Source: Methanomicrobium antiquum (lineage in GTDB: Archaea; Halobacteriota; Methanomicrobia; Methanomicrobiales; Methanomicrobiaceae). From it: a stretch of DNA of 64,000 nucleotides. Position numbers and translations under genes: made by a program. The notes beneath the pieces were generated by a model. The model worked only from the letters and a program-made list of their open reading frames with translations, was not told the DNA's origin and searched no databases. The stretch spans positions 1,612,001 to 1,676,000 of the forward strand of contig NZ_CP091092.1 of assembly GCF_029633915.1 (NCBI RefSeq). The letters run 5' to 3'. Shown here in pieces: positions 56,386 to 64,000 of the stretch; positions within the stretch are counted from its first letter, which is position 1, and each line of letters starts with the position of its first letter.

Positions 56386-57792
56386 ATGAACAGCAGTGAA
56401 ACATGTCCTTCATATCTGATACTTCTTGTTGTCGGAATAGGGGCATTTATGGACGGCCTTGACGGCGCTATTGTAAATGTCTCACTTCCTCAGATAGCAT
56501 CGGGATTCAATGCGGAATTTGGACTTGCTTCTCTTGTTGTGACTGTATATCTGGTCGCACTGAGTGCCTTTATGATAATATTTGCAAAGTCGTCTGCATT
56601 TATAGGAATTAAAAAAATATACACAGGCGGACTTTTATTGTTTACAATATCCTCGGTTTTCTGCGCAGCATCATGGAATATTGAAACACTGATAGCATTC
56701 AGGGCACTGCAGGGGCTTGGTGCCGCAATGATTGCACCATCTGCTGTTGCAACAATTGCAATTCATATCAAAGAGTCAGAAAGGGCAAAATCCCTGGGAA
56801 TTATTGCCGCCGCATCTGCACTTGCATTTGCAATAGGGCCTGTTGCCGGAGGCTTTATTACTGAATTTTTAAGCTGGCACTGGATATTTTTAATAAACAT
56901 ACCGATAGGAATTGCAGGGATGATTCTTGCAAAATATAGTCTCCCGGAAGATACCCCAAAACCATTTAGAAAAGCAGATTTTGATTATGTAGGTTCAATT
57001 CTGTTTATCATTGCAATGACATTTTTCATTCTCCCACTCGGATTTCTGGGTGGAAAAGCAGATGGTATTTTAAATCCGGCATACCTCCTCATAATATCAG
57101 CAGTCTTCTTCATCCTGTTTATTTCAGCAGAAAGAAAAGCAAAAGAACCGGTTATTGACCTTATTCTGTTTTTTGATAAAAACTTCACATATTCAACAAT
57201 TTCATATTCGGTTGCCATGCTTGCATATGGTGGTCTGATTCTCATTCTTCCATTTTATTTTGAGTATATTATGGGCATGAGTCCGGGAAAATCAGGTCTG
57301 TTTCTGCTGATACCCTCGGTTTTAATAACAATTTTAAGTCCATTGGGGGGCCATATCGCAGATAAAAAAGGAGCACGGATGATATGTTTTGCATCATCAG
57401 CAGTTTTTCTAATATCATTGTCAGTAATCTTTCTTACATTCGGATTAAAGGAGATAATATGGACTGTTCTGGCTCTTATTATAATGGGCATCGGACTCGG
57501 GCCGTTTATGAGCGCGGGTTCAAGCAGGATAATTGAGCACTCAGATAAGGACAAAAAAGAGATTGCATCCGGAATTATGAGCACATCAATATATTTTGGA
57601 ACAGCGCTTGGAACAGCTTTGTTTACTGCAATTTTTGGATTTTTTTCAGGCGGAGCCGGTTTAAAGATGGGTATAGAAATTTCAGTTTCAGAATTTATGA
57701 CCGGTTTTAACTCTGCTGTAGGAGCAGGAATCTTTTTTAGCCTGATAATAGTTATAACCGCATATCTGGCTAAAGATAAACTAAAAACCTAA
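56386..57792 (+). CDS. MFS drug/solute exporter, 14-span DHA2 type
   Basis: 468 residues, about 14 membrane segments. Motifs of the EmrB/QacA group: GAFMDGLDGAIVNVSLPQIA (span 1, acidic residue in the proton path), FRALQGLGAAMIAPSAVA and AIGPVAGGFITEFLSWHWIFLINIPIG (antiporter motif C). Exports small molecules against protons or sodium; substrate unknown. The glycosyltransferase follows closely. Confidence 0.92.
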   Translation: MNSSETCPSYLILLVVGIGAFMDGLDGAIVNVSLPQIASGFNAEFGLASLVVTVYLVALSAFMIIFAKSSAFIGIKKIYTGGLLLFTISSVFCAASWNIETLIAFRALQGLGAAMIAPSAVATIAIHIKESERAKSLGIIAAASALAFAIGPVAGGFITEFLSWHWIFLINIPIGIAGMILAKYSLPEDTPKPFRKADFDYVGSILFIIAMTFFILPLGFLGGKADGILNPAYLLIISAVFFILFISAERKAKEPVIDLILFFDKNFTYSTISYSVAMLAYGGLILILPFYFEYIMGMSPGKSGLFLLIPSVLITILSPLGGHIADKKGARMICFASSAVFLISLSVIFLTFGLKEIIWTVLALIIMGIGLGPFMSAGSSRIIEHSDKDKKEIASGIMSTSIYFGTALGTALFTAIFGFFSGGAGLKMGIEISVSEFMTGFNSAVGAGIFFSLIIVITAYLAKDKLKT

Positions 57793-57865
57793 AAATTTCT
57801 TTTTTTATCGGTTGAAGAATTACCAATATATTATTGCAGATAAAACGCCAACTGATAAAGAACAA

Positions 57866-58576
57866 ATGGCGCCAAAGATTTCAGTTGTAATCCCGACATT
57901 CAACGAAGAGGAAAATATCACCCCGTGCCTTGAGTCCCTTTGCAATCAGACAATCAAAAGAGAAGATTATGAACTGATTGTTGTAGACGGCAACTCAAAG
58001 GATAAAACACGCGAATACGCAGAAAAGCTTGCTGATGTTGTAATAATCCAGACCAGCAAAAAGGTAGGTGGTGCAAGAAATGACGGTGCGGCACTTGCAA
58101 AGTCAGATATTATTGCAACAACCGATGCAGACTGCATAATTCCCCCCGACTGGCTTGAAAAAACACTTCTGGCATTTTCAAAGGATGAAAAAATGGTTCA
58201 ACTTTACGGAACAGTATATCCACTTGAACCAGGCCTCAAATTCAGATTTTACCTTGCACTTGCAAATGCTTTCTCAAGGCTTGGCTATTATACACATACC
58301 TTGTATTATACGCTTGGATGCAACACTGCATTTAGAAAAGAGGCATATATCGCTATAAAAGGATACAAGTGCATAGATGCAGGTGATGATCTTGAGATTG
58401 CACAGAGAATGAGAAAACTTGGAAAAGTCAAACTTGACACTAAAGTTCGCGTTTCGTTTTCGATGCGAAGATATGTGCAGTTTGGAACACTGAGATCACT
58501 TTATGTATGGCTGTATATTGTTTTCAAAGGCGGAGAGTCTGAAAAATACACATATGCCAGTCGCGAATACAAATAA
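57866..58576 (+). CDS. Glycosyltransferase family 2
   Basis: 236 residues from ATG 57866 (MAPKISVVIPTFNEEEN); TTG 57812, 20 bases after the exporter stop, would add 18 residues and is an alternative. GT-A fold: VVIPTFNEEENI (nucleotide binding), VDGNSKDKT, ATTDADCIIPPDWLE with the DxD-like metal motif, and GCNTAFRKEAY/AGDDLEIAQRM for the acceptor side. A basic helical C-terminus may touch the membrane. Adds sugar to a lipid or surface polymer. CAAATAATT is repeated across the stop. Confidence 0.88.
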   Translation: MAPKISVVIPTFNEEENITPCLESLCNQTIKREDYELIVVDGNSKDKTREYAEKLADVVIIQTSKKVGGARNDGAALAKSDIIATTDADCIIPPDWLEKTLLAFSKDEKMVQLYGTVYPLEPGLKFRFYLALANAFSRLGYYTHTLYYTLGCNTAFRKEAYIAIKGYKCIDAGDDLEIAQRMRKLGKVKLDTKVRVSFSMRRYVQFGTLRSLYVWLYIVFKGGESEKYTYASREYK

Positions 58577-58640
58577 TTCAAATAATTTTTAAGGTCAAAA
58601 TTTTTTTCATATACTAACAAAATTTTTTCACATAATTTTT
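58570..58640 (+). terminator. Oligo-T region after the glycosyltransferase
   Basis: CAAATAATT is tandemly repeated (58570-58587, spanning the stop) and three T-runs of six to seven follow at 58600-58640. Convergent with the next gene. Confidence 0.45.
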
Positions 58641-58671
58641 TTAAATGAACTCATTCAGTCAGATTTATTCA

Positions 58672-59127
58672 TTAAATTCTCTTCATTTCCCTTGCAGACA
58701 AAACGAGTTCGCGAACCTTCAGTGAAAGCTTATCATCCTGCCATTTTCTCTCCTCATCTACCGCCTTTCCCGCAATTCTGACTGCTTTTAAGGCGTAACC
58801 TGCCGCACCAACACAATGATCTGCCATATGGGCTGTTGCAGCAGCGTGCCCTGCAGAACGGGCAATGACTGCAAACAAAGAATCCGTTGATTCTCCTGCC
58901 GCAGAATGGACTTCTCTTGCTGCTTTTATCGCATCACCCACAGGGGCAATTCCCTCTGCCCAGTCTCTTCCTGCAGAAATCGCTTTTTTTACCCGCAGGT
59001 CTTTTATATCACCATACAGAGGAAAAACATGCTCTGCACAGTCGCATGCCCAATTCATAAGCAGGCAGTGATCCTCTTTTTTCAGGAGTCCGCCACGATG
59101 TTCTGCAACAAATCTGATGTCACGCAT
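58672..59127 (-). CDS. Imm-5-like putative immunity protein
   Basis: 151 residues, all-helical. HCLLMNWACDCAEHVFPLY, AISAGRDWAEGIAPVGDAIKAAREVHSAA, ARSAGHAAATAHMADHCVGAAGYALKAV and KWQDDKLSLKVRELVL follow the pattern of the Imm-5-like family, named for polymorphic-toxin immunity. No toxin gene is next to it, so an immunity role is not shown here; it might be a stand-alone guard or a family member with another job. It is flanked by a long CATG-rich gap. Confidence 0.78.
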   Translation of the reverse strand: MRDIRFVAEHRGGLLKKEDHCLLMNWACDCAEHVFPLYGDIKDLRVKKAISAGRDWAEGIAPVGDAIKAAREVHSAAGESTDSLFAVIARSAGHAAATAHMADHCVGAAGYALKAVRIAGKAVDEERKWQDDKLSLKVRELVLSAREMKRI

Positions 59128-59150
59128 TCAACTGTCCATCACCCTTACTA

Positions 59151-59270
59151 AAATGTTCATGATACTAATTTTTCATACAAATTTTTCTTACAAATGTTTT
59201 ACACAAATATTACATATCCTGATTCATGCAATATTCCCTGTCATGTTTCATGTAAACATTTCATATAAAT
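59151..59270 (+). repeat. CATG element, copy 12, with a decayed neighbour
   Basis: Cores at 59158 and 59174 (CATA, step 16), then CTTA at 59187 (step 13). A second cluster of cores at 59225-59262 has irregular spacing. Starts with ATGTTCATGATACTAATTTTT. Confidence 0.55.
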
Positions 59271-59327
59271 TACAAATCTGTTTTTCAGGGTATATTTAAT
59301 GGCATTTAACCGAAATTAAAAAAATCC

Positions 59328-60221
59328 TTACTCCAAAAGCTCATAACTGCTCATTACAACCGGCCCTTTTAATGTATCAAGAACTCTCTCAAGCAAAACT
59401 CCCTCCCTTGGGGGTGTCTTATGCCCAAATGACGCACGGATTGCAAGAGTTGAAAATGAAACAGCTCTGTCAAGCGCTATCGGAAGGCTGTCTCCCTTAA
59501 GAAGGCTTCCAACAAGAACGCTTGCGAATGCATCTCCGGTACCGGGATAATGTGTAGGGATATAATCGCATGCGACCTTCCAAAGCCTCTCGTCACATCT
59601 GTCATATGCAAGAACAGATGTCCTGTTGTTTGAACTGTCAAGAGGAACACTTGTAACTACTACAATTGAAGGACCCATATCTGCAAGTCGTGGAAGCCAT
59701 GAACGCACAGTATCCTCATCAATTGAATCGCTGTATGGCTCATCAAGAAGAAGTGCGGCTTCAGTAATATTTGGAGTTATAAGGTCGGCATCTTTAACAT
59801 ACGATCTCATCCTTAGAACCATGTCATCAGTAATCGGCCCGTATGTAACACCATTGTCACCAAGAACAGGATCAATTACAACAAAGGGGTTACACGGCTT
59901 TTTTAATGATTTAATAAACCCTGCCACAATATCCATCTGCCGCGAGGAACCCAAAAAGCCACTATATATTGCATCAAAACTAACTCCCAGCTTTATCCAG
60001 TGTGAAACACTCTCTTCCATAAAAGCGGTCAGATCCTTAAAGCAGTAATCTTCAAAACCGGAGGTATGTGTCGATAAAACTGCCGTTGGAAGCGGACATA
60101 CCTGAATCTCCATCGATGAAAGAATCGGAATTACAACTGTTAAAGAAGCACGCCCGAATCCGGAGAGATCATGTATTGCCGCAACTCTTTGTATTGGATT
60201 TCTAATCAAAAATGCCACCAT
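59328..60221 (-). CDS. Pyridoxal/pyridoxamine kinase-like protein (ribokinase superfamily)
   Basis: 297 residues from ATG 60221 (MVAFLIRNPIQRVAAIHDLSGFGRASL); the frame continues to 60314 but without family match. Ribokinase fold of the PdxY group: HDLSGFGRASLTVVIPIL, VCPLPTAVLSTHTSG, FVVIDPVLGDNG, DLITPNITEAALL and the catalytic YPGTGDAFAS. Phosphorylates vitamin B6 forms or a related substrate. Divergent to the DUF2148 gene. Confidence 0.87.
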   Translation of the reverse strand: MVAFLIRNPIQRVAAIHDLSGFGRASLTVVIPILSSMEIQVCPLPTAVLSTHTSGFEDYCFKDLTAFMEESVSHWIKLGVSFDAIYSGFLGSSRQMDIVAGFIKSLKKPCNPFVVIDPVLGDNGVTYGPITDDMVLRMRSYVKDADLITPNITEAALLLDEPYSDSIDEDTVRSWLPRLADMGPSIVVVTSVPLDSSNNRTSVLAYDRCDERLWKVACDYIPTHYPGTGDAFASVLVGSLLKGDSLPIALDRAVSFSTLAIRASFGHKTPPREGVLLERVLDTLKGPVVMSSYELLE

Positions 60222-60346
60222 TCCTCTGATATATCTAAAGATTTCTGTAATATTATCTAAAACCCATATGGCATCAAATCTGCTGTTACAGACCTCACCA
60301 AAAAACCCGACCAAATGATTTATCTAAAATACCGGACCACATAAAA

Positions 60347-60922
60347 ATGATGTCTGACGAAACTGAAGGCGTAATGCTTGTTGCAAAATTAATGGCAGTA
60401 TCTGCACGTACTGCACCAAAGGCAAAAGGCAGCGACATCATTTCAGTCAGGATAGCATCAGGTAAAGATTTAATAACACTTGCCGAAGCTATGAAAAAAT
60501 TCGGAGAAGAAAACAGCCTTGGATTTTTTATCCGCGATGCAGGATGCATAGAAAAAAGCGACTGTTGCATAATTATCGGTGCATTGCCAGACGCCAGTCT
60601 CGGACTTAACTGCGGGGGATGCGGCTTTTTGACATGCAGGGAAATGCTCGCCGCCCAGAAAAAAAACAAAGGCAGAAATTCAGCTTTTTTTGGACCGAAC
60701 TGTGCAATAAGACAGGCAGATCTTGGAATTGCAGTTGGTTCTGCGGCAAAGACCGCGTCAATGCACAATGTTGACAACAGAATTATGTTTTCGGCAGGCG
60801 TTGGAGCACTGAAACTCGGTTGGCTCGGAGAAGCAAGCGTTGCATACGCAATACCGCTGTCGGCCTCAGGTAAGAGCATTTTCTTTGACAGAAGCATTCA
60901 TGAAAAAAAAACTCAGGAATGA
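60347..60922 (+). CDS. DUF2148 ferredoxin-domain protein
   Basis: 191 residues. Cysteines in KSDCCIIIGALPDASLGLNCGGCGFLTC and NCAIRQADLG suggest an Fe-S or metal centre, and GVGALKLGWLGEA with AIPLSASGKSIFFDR closes the family. Described only as DUF2148, found in methanogens and anaerobes. It precedes beta-RFAP synthase by 71 bases on the same strand, so it could be co-transcribed. Confidence 0.87.
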   Translation: MMSDETEGVMLVAKLMAVSARTAPKAKGSDIISVRIASGKDLITLAEAMKKFGEENSLGFFIRDAGCIEKSDCCIIIGALPDASLGLNCGGCGFLTCREMLAAQKKNKGRNSAFFGPNCAIRQADLGIAVGSAAKTASMHNVDNRIMFSAGVGALKLGWLGEASVAYAIPLSASGKSIFFDRSIHEKKTQE

Positions 60923-60993
60923 TTCGATGAAGATGGGAGTTTCGTTTTCATCCAAATTAGAAATTACCGCTCTATTCTAGACTTGGAGAATTT

Positions 60994-62085
60994 ATGTCTA
61001 AGATAATGATCCGTGGCGGAGACCTGGATCTTGTTGAGTATGAATTCTCACCGTTCAGTGTTGGTGAGAATATAAATACACTCAGTATAGAAAAGAAAAA
61101 ATTTGATTTAAAACCGGATTTACAGCCTGTTGAAGTAAAGGTTCCGGCAAGAATCCACCTGACAGTTCTGGACATGAACCGTTTTTCGCCGGACAGGCCC
61201 GGCGGCGGAGGACTTGGATTTGCAATTCAGATCTATACAACAGCTATTGTAGAATGTACAGAATCTAAAACAGAGATCGATTTTTCAAGAGAGCCTATCA
61301 TCAGACACTTTACAGAGGTCTTTAAAAAAGCTTCAGGCTACAATGGCGGATTTAAAATTTGTGTCCGCGATCATGAAAGAAAACATGTTGGTCTTGGTTC
61401 AACAGGCTCTGTTATGCTTGCAGTTGGCCATGCGATGAACAAGGCTGTTGGAAGCCCGCTTTCATGTGAAGACATCAGACTTTTAATCGGATATAATTAC
61501 GTTGAGGAAACAATTGACGGGCGAATTATAGGTGGATTTGAAACAGGTGTCGGACCTGCGGCGGCAACTTACGGCGGGATGGCTGTAATGGGTGACGAAC
61601 TCTCATTAGTCCATCACTGCAGTTTTGCGCCTGATAAAAATGTCTTCATAATTATTCCTCCAACAGAGGCAAAAGCCTCAGGAGATGATGAATTCAGGCT
61701 TTTAATGAACAGGGCCAGAACTCTTGACTACAGAGACAGGGAATTAAAGGCATATCTTGTGCTTATGGATTTAATCCCCGCACTGCGCAGAAATGATCTT
61801 AAAAGAGCAGGCGATATAATCTGGGAGATGGATTTCAGAGGCTCGAAGCGTGCCGAAGTTGAGCACAACTCTTTTGAGATCTATCATTATATGAGTATTT
61901 TAAAAGAGGCAGGACTTGAATTTGTAGGAATGAGCTCCGTTGGACCTTCAATTGCAGTGATCACCGAAAAGAGCAGGAATGAAGTGACTGAACTTATGAA
62001 AAACACAGGCCTTGAGATTGCGCTTGAGACAAAAGTTGATAACACAGGAATCAGGTTTATTGAAAATCCCGGAGAATTTAATTAA
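60994..62085 (+). CDS. mptG: Beta-ribofuranosylaminobenzene 5'-phosphate synthase
   Basis: 363 residues. First committed enzyme of tetrahydromethanopterin synthesis, joining p-hydroxy/aminobenzoate with phosphoribosyl diphosphate; GHMP-kinase fold. PARIHLTVLDMNRFSPDRPGGGGLGFAI and HVGLGSTGSVMLAVGHAMN (the glycine/serine loop) and GGFETGVGPAAATYGG are conserved. The first 45 residues precede the usual start of the family. TTGGAG at 60984-60988 is 5 bases before ATG. Confidence 0.93.
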   Translation: MSKIMIRGGDLDLVEYEFSPFSVGENINTLSIEKKKFDLKPDLQPVEVKVPARIHLTVLDMNRFSPDRPGGGGLGFAIQIYTTAIVECTESKTEIDFSREPIIRHFTEVFKKASGYNGGFKICVRDHERKHVGLGSTGSVMLAVGHAMNKAVGSPLSCEDIRLLIGYNYVEETIDGRIIGGFETGVGPAAATYGGMAVMGDELSLVHHCSFAPDKNVFIIIPPTEAKASGDDEFRLLMNRARTLDYRDRELKAYLVLMDLIPALRRNDLKRAGDIIWEMDFRGSKRAEVEHNSFEIYHYMSILKEAGLEFVGMSSVGPSIAVITEKSRNEVTELMKNTGLEIALETKVDNTGIRFIENPGEFN

Positions 62086-62097
62086 TTATAATTGAAT

Positions 62098-62170
62098 TGC
62101 TGGTGATTTAAAACTGGTTTTCAGTCGATTTCAAATTGAAATTTTTGAAATCATCCACCAGTTTTTCTTG
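62098..62170. terminator. Hairpin terminator between mptG and glmS
   Basis: CTGGTGATTT pairs with AAATCATCCACCAG (with bulges) and an inner GATTTCAA / TTGAAATC (62127-62152), followed by TTTTTCTTGAATTTTT. Convergent genes on either side. Confidence 0.5.
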
Positions 62171-62258
62171 AATTTTTATTATTCAGGATTCCCTTTTTGT
62201 TTTATATTCTTTGATTTTAACAGCCATATTTTTATTTCCTGAACTTTTTACAGCCGAC

Positions 62259-63998
62259 TTAAATTACAGTAACGCTTTTTGCAAGATTTCTCGGTTTGTC
62301 AACATCACGTCCAAGCAAAACGGCGGTTTTGTAGGCAAGTACCTGAAGAATGACAGATGCTGTTATTATCTCAGATATTTTTGAAGAGTCAGGGAGAGGA
62401 ATATACAAATCACAAATTTCCATCAGATCGATATCATCTCCGGTACCTATAGCAATTACCGGTGCACCCCTGGCTTTAATCTCTTTTATGTTTGACATCA
62501 TAACAGGATATGATTCATCCTTTGTGCATAACGCAATTACAGGAGTATTTTCACAGAGAAGAGAAAAAGGCCCGTGCTTTAACTCTCCGGCAGCGTAGCC
62601 TTCGGCATGGATGTAAGTAATCTCCTTCATCTTAAGAGCCCCTTCAAGAGATACCGGATAAAATACACCACGGCCTACAAAAAACATGCTCTCTGAATTT
62701 TTGCAGAGTTCAGCCGCAGGCTCTGCATCAAACATCAATGCTTCTTCTAATACTGCATGTATCCCGGACAATTCCTCTTCTATATCATATTCGGAAAGAC
62801 AGGATACAATTTTTAATAAAACCGCAACCTGGGCAGTGAATGATTTTGTCGCCGCGACACTGATTTCAGGTCCGGCAAGTGTGTACAAAACATGATCTGC
62901 GGCTCTTGTTACAGAACTTCCAAGAACATTTGTAATAGCAAATGTTGTGCAGTTTTCAGACTTTGATGACTTTAGGGCAGAAAGGGTATCAGCTGTCTCT
63001 CCGGACTGTGTGACTGCAATCATGACAGAATCCCTGCAGGGTGTGAAATTTGAAAATTCTGAGGCAATTTCGACACGAACAGGTATTTTACAGTATTTTT
63101 CCATCAGGTATCTGAATATTATTCCGGCATGATAAGATGTTCCACAGGCAACAACGGTAATTAAAACTGCTTTTTTAAGGGCTGATATGACATCCTCATC
63201 AATTTTTTTTGCAAAACTGTTATAGAAAACATCCGGCTGTTCAAAAATTTCTTTCTGCATGAAGTGCTCAAAACCGCCCTTTTTGGCAGAATCAAAATCC
63301 CACTCCACAATTTCAGGCATTCTTACAACCTTCTCACCGCTGTTGTAAATACATATATCAGAATCTGAAATATCTGCAAAATCGCCGTCTTCTAAAAATA
63401 TCATCTTCTGTGTATATTCGATAACAGGAGTCATATCAGACGATGCAAACATCTCCCCGTCACCCATTCCAATTACAAGAGGACTTGATTTTTTGGCCGC
63501 AACAATTCTCCTTTCATCCCCGCAGACTGCAAGAAAAGCATATGAGCCTTTCAGTACATCTGCGGTTTTAAATACGGCATCCAGCAAATTTCCAGCATAA
63601 TACTTCTCAATCAGGTGAGGAATAACCTCAGTATCAGTGTCTGATTTAAACGTATGACCTTCGGACTCAAGCATCCGCTTAAGCTCTGTATAATTTTCAA
63701 TTATACCGTTATGTACAACTGCAATATTTTCCTCGCAGTCAGTATGCGGATGGGCATTGATGTCATTAGGCACACCATGTGTTGCCCATCTGGTATGACC
63801 TATTCCAACCGGGCCTGAAAGAGAGATGGCTGATTTACCAAGGTCTGAAATCCTTCCCTGCTTTTTTACAACTTCGATTCCATTATCTGCTATTGCAACA
63901 CCAAATGAATCATATCCACGATATTCAAGCCGTTTTAATCCTTCAACAACAACAGGCGCCGCATTACGCCTTCCGATATACCCGACAATTCCACACAT
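62259..63998 (-). CDS. glmS: Glutamine-fructose-6-phosphate aminotransferase (isomerizing)
   Basis: 579 residues, complete; ATG at 63996-63998 is two bases from the window edge. Cys2 nucleophile in MCGIVGYIG, glutaminase domain to about 220 (GIGHTRWATHG, HNGIIENYTEL), then two SIS domains (ACGTSYHAG, VTQSGETADTL, GRGVFYPVSLEGALKMKEI, ending KPRNLAKSVTV). Makes glucosamine-6-phosphate for UDP-GlcNAc and surface glycans. Confidence 0.97.
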   Translation of the reverse strand: MCGIVGYIGRRNAAPVVVEGLKRLEYRGYDSFGVAIADNGIEVVKKQGRISDLGKSAISLSGPVGIGHTRWATHGVPNDINAHPHTDCEENIAVVHNGIIENYTELKRMLESEGHTFKSDTDTEVIPHLIEKYYAGNLLDAVFKTADVLKGSYAFLAVCGDERRIVAAKKSSPLVIGMGDGEMFASSDMTPVIEYTQKMIFLEDGDFADISDSDICIYNSGEKVVRMPEIVEWDFDSAKKGGFEHFMQKEIFEQPDVFYNSFAKKIDEDVISALKKAVLITVVACGTSYHAGIIFRYLMEKYCKIPVRVEIASEFSNFTPCRDSVMIAVTQSGETADTLSALKSSKSENCTTFAITNVLGSSVTRAADHVLYTLAGPEISVAATKSFTAQVAVLLKIVSCLSEYDIEEELSGIHAVLEEALMFDAEPAAELCKNSESMFFVGRGVFYPVSLEGALKMKEITYIHAEGYAAGELKHGPFSLLCENTPVIALCTKDESYPVMMSNIKEIKARGAPVIAIGTGDDIDLMEICDLYIPLPDSSKISEIITASVILQVLAYKTAVLLGRDVDKPRNLAKSVTVI

Positions 63999-64000
63999 GA

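Noticed and set aside
60295-60897. 200-codon frame opposite the DUF2148 gene
   Set aside because: It is antisense to a clear protein family member and has the serine/proline-rich look of a shadow frame.

Overview
The window is a stretch of chromosome from a methanogenic archaeon, most likely of the order Methanomicrobiales (a Methanoplanus/Methanolacinia-like, AT-rich genome; this is inference from gene content, no database search was possible). Archaeal markers are FEN-1, RadA, EF-1 alpha with ribosomal protein S10, a NOG1-type GTPase, tRNA G10 methyltransferase, the Agl23-type glycosylation protein, an archaeal presenilin homologue and archaeal CobT. Methanogen markers are beta-RFAP synthase (tetrahydromethanopterin pathway), a sulfite-reductase-like Fe-S protein, FdhD for formate dehydrogenase maturation and a hexulose-phosphate synthase/RraA fusion.

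Layout. 1-7.9 kb: partial FEN-1, a small membrane protein, chaB, presenilin-type protease overlapping a NOG1 GTPase tail to tail, an HTH-CBS regulator, a PRC-barrel protein, phosphoglycolate phosphatase and radA. 8-12 kb: an OB-fold (RPA-like) protein followed upstream by the lysine pair dapL-lysA. 12-24 kb: small unknown protein, fdhD, a long U32 protein, a 1037-residue HEAT-repeat protein, a methyltransferase/beta-helix pair, and a Fe-S aldo-keto reductase. 24-28 kb: Agl23, rps10 and EF-1 alpha reading leftward. 28-34 kb: Dsr-like protein, cobS and cobT (divergent), GMP synthase glutaminase subunit, a cysteine-cluster protein coupled to a TraB-family membrane protein. 34-41 kb: CDF transporter fused to a NifX-like domain, nitroreductase, HPS-RraA, dUTPase/dCTP deaminase-like protein, an unknown nuclease-like protein, TrmG10. 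41-45 kb: grpE-dnaK-dnaJ. 45-64 kb: purH, a symporter with its 35-residue partner, DNA polymerase IV, DEAD-box helicase, pcm, enolase, an amine-oxidase-fold flavoprotein, MFS exporter, glycosyltransferase, an Imm-5-like protein, a pyridoxal-kinase-like protein, DUF2148, beta-RFAP synthase and glmS.

Most genes are housekeeping and no complete mobile element, rRNA, tRNA or CRISPR array was seen. The least explained signal is in the gaps between genes. About a dozen intergenic sites carry related AT-rich elements built around CATG tetranucleotides at fixed distances (16, 13 and 23 bases apart in the best copies), in both orientations and next to both gene starts and gene ends. A second recurrent pattern is short tandem duplication of the sequence spanning a gene's stop codon, seen at roughly nine genes. 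Other signals are a perfect 18-base palindrome between cobS and cobT, a dyad at the predicted start of the grpE-dnaK-dnaJ transcript, and two GC-rich hairpins beside a possible transposase relic near 50.1 kb.
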